NCBI RefSeq assembly: GCF_964199755.1
Contig: NC_133910.1
Span: forward strand, 13,834,711-13,898,710
Direction: 5' to 3'
DNA length: 64,000 nt
DNA from: Larus michahellis
Lineage: Eukaryota > Chordata > Aves > Charadriiformes > Laridae
The first letter of the stretch is position 1. The number at the start of each line of letters is the position of its first letter. This document shows positions 12,281 to 64,000 of this stretch, in pieces. The notes beneath the pieces are model-generated. The model was given only the letters and a program-made list of their open reading frames with translations, searched no databases and had not been told where the DNA came from. The position numbers and the translations under genes were made by a program.

Positions 12281-14934
12281 CTGCCTGGAGTCGTTTGGGC
12301 GGTGGCTGTTTTTAAACAAATGGCTCCACCACCTCTGCGCTCGCGTTTCAAGGCGGCGATGAACACCCTATTTACCGCGAGTGCCTTCTCTCTCCATGTC
12401 AGCATCAGACAGAGCGTGGAGGTTTCTGGTTAAACGTACCAGCCGACATCCTGCATTTTTCATTACCCGGCTGCCGCGTGTCGTGTGGCAGCAGGACAGA
12501 GCCGAGCCCGTCGGCGCAGGCAGCAGCCGAACTTCCGCACGGTTGGGTTTCCCGACGCTGTTTGCTTATTTAGCAAAAGCCTGGTCAGATGCTTGCTGTA
12601 AACACTGCTGAAAAAGCCGAAACGGCCGGGGAGTGGCGGGCTCTCAGCGCAGCCCCGTCCTTTCCCACCTGGGCAAACGAGAGGTTAAAAGCTGCTGCAG
12701 TGTACATCTGGTTTTCAAATACCACGCTGCATTCATTTCATTATTCATCCCCCCCCGCCCCCCCAAAAAAATAAAAATTCGGATTTAGGTGTTGGTTATT
12801 TTCCAGTAAAGGAAACTCAGAATTATTTTGGGTGGGCAGGGGTGGCCCGGCTGGTTTTTCAGTAGTTCTGCTGCTCTCACATCCAACCCGCAGAGAAGCG
12901 TGAAGGCGCCTCCCAGGAGCAGCGACGTCTCGCTCGTCCTGCTGCAGGACAATTCTGCCGCACCGGCTCCCGCCCAGCACCCCCGGACCCCGCTGGGGCT
13001 GCAGCGGCCACACCGCGCTCGGGGCCTTCCCACCCCCAACAAGGGGCATCCCACACCGCTGTCCCCCCTTCGCCGCATCTCCCTGGGTCCTGCCCGCAGC
13101 AAACAAGAGCGTCTCCCAAGCCCGTTATGGCCCTGAACGGTTGTAGCCAACCCTCGGCACGGGCAGCGGGGAGAGCGGGCACCACCATCCACAGGCCACC
13201 GAGGCCACCACAGGCCACGTGAGACCCAACAGCCCCATGGCTGAGAAGCTCCACCAGCAGCAACACAAACCCAAACGTTGCAGGGGAAGGGGAGGAACAA
13301 AACGTACGGGAGGTCACAGCTCGAGGACAGGAATGTGCAGGGATGGAGGCCGAGGAGAGGAGAGGACAGGTTCTGTGTGGGATTCCTTTCCCCAGTGGAA
13401 ACTCTCCGGCTTCATCTGTTGATAGCAGGTTAAATTTAGATGTCCTAGTTCTGGAGAGGGAGGGAGAGGGGACACCAGCCAACTCACAGCTGTTTTGGGT
13501 GACACCCTGAAAAAGCCAAAAGCACCCGGTCGCTTACTGTCAGCACAGAGCGGCTGGAAAAGCCCCGAGGAGGCAGAGGGGAGGTGGGGAGGACGGCGGC
13601 TGCCGAGCCCAGCAGAGCTGGGGCCAGAGCGGAGCCCAGTTCTGGGGCTTCAGGTACCGCCAACGTTCTGCCTTTATTGCGGAGCATTTGTGAACGCTGA
13701 GCCCACGCATCAAACTTCACCTTTCTAGAGGTTCTGTCACTTGGCTTCACGATTTTCTAACCTCAGTTTTAAGCAGACTGAGGAAACAGCTCCTTCGTTT
13801 GAAGAAACGCCCCCTGGCCTCCACGGTCCTTGCTCGAAACTTTTTGCAGGGACTTCCCTCTGCTGATGCAAATCAGGTTTTTTTTCCCATTTCCTTTATC
13901 TCTCATCTTGTTAAGCTGCTCAGCTGCAAACACTCATTTTATTCCTTCATGTTTTTGAGTTTTAAAGCAAAATATTTTTAGCAATGCGCTGAAGAGTCTC
14001 GAAGCACCTATTAAAAAAAAATAAAAAATACTGTTCACGTGTTGCTTGCACGTAATTACGACAGAGCTCCTCAAACCATCCGCATCGGCATTTCCAAGGC
14101 TGCCTTCAGTGACACCTTTGCTGGGTACAGCGTCCTGGCAAACAGCCCAAACGCGGGAGAGCCGCCCTGGAGAGCCGGGTCTGACCCCACCACCGTCCGT
14201 AACCTTGGGGCTGTCCCACGTTTCCCCCTCAAAACAGGGCAAGAGCGTACGTCACCTTTGATGCAGAAGCCATTCGGGCACCATTTAGGCCCAGGGCATT
14301 TGAAGCGCCGAAGCTCCCGGCGCCTGCAGAGAGGTGCTGCCAGGAGCACTGAGCCCAGCACCCTGCGCCCAGCGAGGGGGTGACGGGGGGTGACCGTCCC
14401 TCCCAGCGCTGGGATGGGGTGCTGTGACGAGGCAGGACGGCAGCCCGAGGCCAGAGCACCCCCCGCGGCTGCGAGCGCCCAGGAACGGTGCCAGAGCACT
14501 TCATTTTATCTCGTGTTGGGGGAACGGCCGCGGCGCAGACAGGGTGCTGGCGGCACAAAGCGTGCCCGGGGGCGATAAAGGCACGTATGGAGAAGTCCCG
14601 GCTCTGCGGCGGGGGCCAGGGAGATGTTTGCAGAGAAGGAGCTTTGTGACCTACTGAAAGTTGCAGAAAACCGAGGTGGGGGCAGCGCAAGGCAGGGAGG
14701 GCGCTGAGCGGAGCAGCGGGGCCCTGGGGAGCAGAGATAGAAGCCCACGGGCACACGTAGGTGTGCAGAGCTCAAGAACGTGCCAACATGTCCCAGCTCA
14801 TCCCTCGGTGAGGAAGAGTCGGTGTTTTCTTGATGGCTGCAAGACCCTGGGGCCTCGCTGCGTGAGAGGGAGGAAGGACGGGGCCGGTCTTGCTGCCGAC
14901 CGAGGGAAGTTGGGAAGAAATCGTCTGCTGTGGG

Positions 14935-15100
14935 GGTGATGAGCCCCTGGCCCAGGGTGCCCAGAGAAGCTGTGGCTGCCCCATCCCTGGAGGGGTTCAA
15001 GGCCAGGTTGGACGGGGCTTGGAGCAACCTGGGCTGGTGGGAGGTGTCCCTGCCCATGGATGGTCTTTAAGTTCCCTTCCAACCCAGGCCATTCTATGAC
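14935..15100 (+). mobile_element. CR1 LINE 3'-end fragment
   Basis: This is a 5'-truncated copy of the avian CR1 non-LTR retroposon 3' terminus on the plus strand. Diagnostic blocks in order are cccagagaagctgtggctgc, ccatccctgg, ttcaaggccaggttgga, ggagcaacctgg, gtgggaggtgtccctgccc, atggtctttaag, and ccttccaaccc followed by attctatga. The final element is the remnant of the ATTCTATGA terminal repeat typical of CR1. The copy lacks the usual gggttggaac segment between the tgcccatgg and gatctttaag blocks. It has no coding capacity left. Confidence 0.92.
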
Positions 15101-15826
15101 CCCCACCGAGCTGCAGCCGCCTCTTCCCAAACCCCGGGGCTCAACACAACGTTTGTCTAGGAACAAAAACTCCCTGGGCGCTACCACACGTGCTCAGGCA
15201 GGATTATTTAAGCAAGGCTGAAAGCAATGCACAAGGGCAGGACACATGAAAACTAAGGGAGAAATAAAATGTCACTTCCTCCGGGCGGCTGGCCTGCGGC
15301 GGCAGGGACGCGCACACGGGCTGAGGGGGCGAAGGGAGGCACCTCTGCACAGGACGGCTGGCGAGGGGCAGAGCCCAGCACCGACAAGGCTGTGCCCCAC
15401 GTCCTGGGCAAATGGTGGGAGGGGAGGTGCTGCTACCGCCTGCCTTTGCCTCTCCACTGCCTCGCTCCCTGCTCCCAGCAGCCGGAGCATGGCCCGAGAT
15501 GTCCAGCGGCGCTTTTCTGACCTCCACCATCTCTAAAAAGGATCCTGCTCACCCCCGAGACTCACCACACACAAATGCACAGTGGCAGCTCGTTGTTGAG
15601 GCTGATAAACCCGTCCTGAGCAGATGGTCACGTCAGAACCGCGTCTGGTTTCTCCCACCGAGCATCACCAGGGTTTTGGTCAGCAGCACGGGATGAACTT
15701 CAGCCCTGCCATCACTCCTCGGTTCGACAGCAGAAGGACGCCGCCGGCATTTGTCCTCTGGTTGCCTCTCCCCGCCCCACTGCTGCGGCACAGAAGGGCC
15801 CAAGAAATGATGTTCTTCCCTCCCAG

Positions 15827-15915
15827 GAGACAGATCTGGACCAAGCGGGATGGCCGCTGGTACTCTGTATTCTGGAACACCGAGTATTATACAATAAAAC
15901 CCCTCTAAAACAGAT
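15827..15915 (+). other. Candidate plus-strand terminal exon with strong poly(A) site
   Basis: A pyrimidine-rich acceptor (gttcttccctcccag, AG at 15825–15826) precedes about 65 nt, then AATAAA at 15893–15898. A strong T/GT-rich downstream element (ttttctctttttgtgcctc) follows from about 15923. The arrangement is what a real cleavage site looks like, but nothing links the segment to a known gene. It could be a distal FAM78A 3' end or a lncRNA. Confidence 0.35.
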
Positions 15916-17012
15916 TAAATAATTTTTCTCTTTTTGTGCCTCTTTGTGACAAAGCTACCTTTTGCCCCTTTTCCAGAAAAAAGGCACTTTTCTTTCTTGC
16001 TCTTTAGCCTTTGAGGAAGCAGCAATCCCTGGTGCGGTCTCTCCATGGATTTGGGGAGATCCTCTCTACGCCTCAGGCTCCCCCCAGGTCCGTAACACCA
16101 CCACTAGAGCTCGGCCGTAGCGGAGCACCACCAGCACTTGGCTTTCCCGTGCCTCGAGGCCATGGCCCAGTCTCAGGAGGAGGGGGGAAATTATATTATT
16201 TCTTTCATTAGGAATAATTAAGAATCCACCTTTGATAAAAGCCTCGGAAGATTTCTTCCCATACTGAAACGGCAGGAAAAAAAAAGGCCACAACCACATT
16301 AGCACAGACAAAAGATCAGCTCCTCCAGAGTAGTCGTGGAACACTTGCTATTAGTTATTCGAGGACTAACCAGCCTGGACAACACAACTAATGGAACGAG
16401 GGCTCCAAGCCCAGGCAGTCCTCAGCTTTTTTACCAGCTCTGCCAAGACGGGGGCTTTCTGTGTCAGTAGCCTTATTCTTTGGTGGACATCTGTCCACAA
16501 AAAACTGGACAGAGGCCACGAGATCACAGGCCACCTAACACCGATGACAGACTGTAACAGCTTCTGGCAACCACCGACCCAGCACCACACGCACTTGCCA
16601 AGTCCTTGAGTCATCTAATAAAAATGCAGATTTTTCGAAGTTCGACTTTGCTATGTTTTGTGCATATTCCTGTAGGCTTGTGGTCACGATCAGCCTCTCT
16701 ACGCTGCTCAGCTCCTCCGGCAGCTACTATGGAAACCAGGAGCAGCACCCGTTTCTCAAGGGCAGATAGTTCAGGGGGTTGGGTTGTTTCTGCCATGAAT
16801 TTGGAAGCACAGCAAGAAAACGCGTGTTTAATCAGGATCTGGAGTAATTCTAATGGTCCTTCACTTGCAGAGGGTAAAGGAGTTAAACAGGTACCAAGCA
16901 GCACAGCAGGGACAACCCCCAACTGCTCCCATCATTCCGAAAAAGAAACTTGAAGTGGCTCAGCGTGCCAACAGCACATTCTTACCAAGCCAATCTTCTC
17001 CATAGCAAGAGG

Positions 17013-17018
17013 TTTATT
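17013..17018 (-). terminator. NUP214: Alternative distal poly(A) signal for NUP214
   Basis: AATAAA on the minus strand (tttatt on plus), about 1.9 kb past the NUP214 stop. Possible distal site if the proximal ATTAAA is bypassed. No further support. Confidence 0.2.
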
Positions 17019-18709
17019 AGCTATCTGGGGGAGCACAGCTGATACGGCCTCGCTAGGAGGTGTCGCATGCCACAGCCAGGGGAGATTAATGCAAAGAATT
17101 TAAGGTCAATGGTTTGGGCCAGCTGCTATTTATAAAGAGGAAGGAAAGCAGAACAGCAGTATCACCTCTAGGCCTTCAGAAACGTTGTATAGTCCAGGAG
17201 AACGTACTGGGAGGGCGCACACACTTCAACCCACCTCCAGCTTTTCCTTCCACCTCCAAACAAGCACATTTCAGGAAATCTTCTCCTGCATTCTAGCGCT
17301 GTGGTCGCAGGACCGCGGGCGCTCGCCCTCTTCCATTAGAGGGAAAGGGAGGTTACAAACAAGCCCCTGACAACGGCGCTATCTCCAACCCGACACGCGG
17401 CGGCCTGGGGTTCTCAAATCCAGCCCACACGTAAAAGCCTTAGAGCCTACAGCCCCGCAAAGCCTCTCCGTATCTAAAAATAAGCCCTCCTTGTGCACTG
17501 TATCCCCCATTTCAGCGGTCTTCCGTTTTAAAGGGAACCTACCTTAGGCATTGCCTGGAGCAGAGAGAGGAAGGACATCTTCCACAACTAGGACAGGAGT
17601 TAGGACAAACGCTAACTTTTTAGGTTGACTAGAAAAAAAGCGATTTCTTCAGGAACTGTTGCTAGATGTAACTATTTAGTTTATAACACCGGACATGAAA
17701 ACAAGCAGTTATCAACTATTTACAATGGCAAAAAGCGACCACCTGCCCACCAAAACAGAAAATGACATTTGTCATCATATTGTGTGGTAAAAAGAAAAAA
17801 AAAAAAAAAAGATACGTTAGAACGTTTCTGCTCAAACGAGAAAAAGCAGAAGTACCCCAAAATGTCCTAATAGGACCAACAAGATAAAGCCATCCAATCT
17901 GCATGTATTCAGCTACTACACAAGCCGTTATTTCAACTGCATTTTTCACAGAGCAACAAAACCCCATTACATCATTTAGAGGTTTCATAGAGGTCAGAGG
18001 CATCAAATAGAAAAAGTGTTTGTCCAGAATGCCTTCAGGGCATTCTTTAAAACATTTGCTCAGTATGCTCAAGTATAAACATATGAGAATTTCACAAACG
18101 TTATTGACCAGAGCTAAGAGCTACAGGGAAAAAGTACAATCTCACACACGTTAGAAAAAACGCAGCCGACAGCAGAATCCAACAGCCAGAGCCACAAGCT
18201 GCAAAATCACTAATGCCTCCGGACGGAGGTCACACTTCTAATTCAAGGGCCAGAAGTTTTCCCTATAACCTGAGTTCCATTTTCTGAGTTCTGTAAAATT
18301 TACAGAAAGGTAAAAATAGAAGAGCTTTTACTTCCCACCTCTTTGCTGAATGTTACTGCCATGGGAACATGTTCTGCACGCTGCCACTTTCTTCTAATTT
18401 CCTATTTCTCCACTAAGCCTCTGGCTCACACATGACTCAGTTTTAGCACTTCGGTGAGATAAGCATGCGCCCCATCCTCTACTTAAAATTATCAGGGCAC
18501 GAACTTCAGCCCCTTCTTAAGAGCCTGGGATAATCAGTCATTCTCTTCAATGAAAAATGTGCTGGTTTATATCAGGAACTAACTTGAGCTACTCCCTTGC
18601 CCAGGCAAGGGATGACCAACAGAAAGCTAAGTCCAGTACGGGGCTGGTAACCACAGCATCCTTCTATTTCTTCTAGATCCAGGGAGATAAACCCTTCCAA
18701 CACAAATAA

Positions 18710-18907
18710 CATCAAGGCAGATAAAATAGTTTAATATAGAGCGAGAACAAGTGTTGCATAAAAATAAGCAAAATCTTTTTCTTAAAAAAAAAAAAGTCTG
18801 GTCTGAGAATTTGTATTTAAAAGAAAAGCCATTTGGATATTGATCATGGAGGTGACTCATGAACGCAGGAGCTTCGGCACAGTTCTACAGGAGAGTTCAG
18901 GATGTTC
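18710..18907 (-). other. NUP214: NUP214 3' UTR with ATTAAA poly(A) signal
   Basis: The minus strand after the TAA stop (18910–18908) reaches an ATTAAA hexamer at 18735–18730. A TGTTATTTGTGTTGG-type GT-rich element follows at about 18700–18685. Spacing and order suit a cleavage site near 18715, giving a 3' UTR of about 200 nt. The hexamer is the common variant, not AATAAA. Inference from sequence only. Confidence 0.5.
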
Positions 18908-63584
<44,677 letters not shown>

Positions 63585-63750
63585 GGCGGCGCCGGCAGCC
63601 CCGAGGCCTGCGGCCCCCGCCGCCCTGCGCACAGCCGGGAAACCCCCGCGCGCCCGCCAGTGCGCTCACTTCCGCTTCCGGCGGGGCCGCTCTAGCCCCA
63701 GCTCTCGGTGCTCCGCGGCGGCCTGAGGTGGCGGGAGTCCTCCAGGGGGC
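63585..63750 (-). promoter_or_regulatory. NUP214: NUP214 CpG-island promoter and 5' UTR
   Basis: GC- and CpG-rich, with no TATA box. Two adjacent ETS/GABP-type sites (acttccg at 63668–63674 and cttccgg at 63675–63681, so GGAAG cores on the minus strand) lie about 85–95 nt upstream of the ATG. An NRF1-like ctgcgcac is nearby, and a YY1-like CCATGGCGGC overlaps the start codon on the plus strand. This set is typical of housekeeping TATA-less promoters. The transcription start is not defined by sequence alone. Confidence 0.7.
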
Positions 63751-64000
63751 CCCGCCTGGTCGGCGCTCGGCTCCGGCAGCGCCAGGGGGCTAAAGGAACG
63801 GAGGATAAACGCCAGCTCCTCACGGCAAGGCTGAGCAACCGGCTGTGTTTAATAAACCCTTTTTTTCTTACGTTCTGAGGTGGGGCCTGAGCCGGTGGCG
63901 GTGGGTGCTGCAGGCTGCACTGTCTCAGCCCTGAGGAGCACCAGCCCGATGGGTCTGCCCCCGGAGACAGAGGGGACGGGCCGTGGCTGCCAGCAGGCCA
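63751..64000. other. GC-rich flank, no gene recognised
   Basis: Upstream flank of NUP214. A plus-strand AATAAA lies near 63850, followed by a T run, but no exon leads into it. In human the AIF1L gene lies upstream of NUP214; I see no AIF1L coding sequence here. Confidence 0.5.

Larger units (their letters stand above)
12281..18700. other. Intergenic stretch between FAM78A and NUP214 3' ends
   Basis: Tail-to-tail interval. It is GC-rich to about 16 kb and then becomes AT-richer. It holds one CR1 retroposon end, a candidate terminal exon near 15.9 kb, a C-run followed by an A-run near 12.75 kb and a 20-nt A run at about 17.79 kb. No tRNA, rRNA or protein homology is recognised. The 201-codon minus frame at 12877–13482 and the other frames lack any recognisable domain. 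Confidence 0.6.

Noticed and set aside
12877..13482. 201-codon minus-strand frame
   Set aside because: Intergenic, GC-driven, with overlapping frames open in several phases, which is typical of chance.
63849..63854. Plus-strand AATAAA near the right edge
   Set aside because: On the wrong strand for an AIF1L 3' end in this orientation and not preceded by any exon-like sequence.

Overview
This is a vertebrate nuclear window, almost certainly from a bird. It holds most of two convergent protein-coding genes, the avian form of the human 9q34 NUP214–FAM78A neighbourhood. Introns are short, a CR1 retroposon 3' end of avian type lies at about 14.9–15.1 kb, and GC content moves from a GC-rich left third to an AT-rich gene body and back to a CpG-rich promoter. 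There is no sign of bacterial, viral or plasmid sequence.

Layout: 1–7793 is the end of a FAM78A intron (exon 1 lies left of the window). 7794–8322 is the last FAM78A coding exon on the plus strand, followed by its 3' UTR, whose end is uncertain. 8.3–18.7 kb is the tail-to-tail interval. It contains FAM78A 3' UTR, two candidate plus-strand terminal exons with poly(A) signals (about 12.2 and 15.9 kb), a G-quadruplex candidate and the CR1 fragment. 18908–63584 is the complete coding region of NUP214 on the minus strand. 63585 to about 63.75 kb is its TATA-less CpG-island promoter. The last 250 bases hold no gene I can support.

NUP214 was rebuilt by hand from splice sites and residue-level match to the family: 36 coding exons, 35 GT–AG introns with every phase compatible, and 6249 coding nt giving 2082 residues plus a stop (human about 2090). 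The protein has an N-terminal seven-bladed beta-propeller (exons 1–11, the DDX19/DBP5 docking platform), a Ser/Thr/Pro linker (12–14), a coiled-coil region for the NUP88/NUP62 assembly (15–21), and a long FG-repeat tail (22–36, mostly exon 29) that binds export receptors such as CRM1 at the cytoplasmic face of the nuclear pore.

I found no undescribed biological system. The observations most worth checking are two consecutive tandem (NAGNAG) splice acceptors in the FG tail, a 25-nt microexon, a weak but forced splice donor at exon 27, MIR-like CORE-SINE relics including one inside the intron orthologous to the human leukaemia breakpoint intron, and two unassigned plus-strand terminal-exon candidates between the genes.
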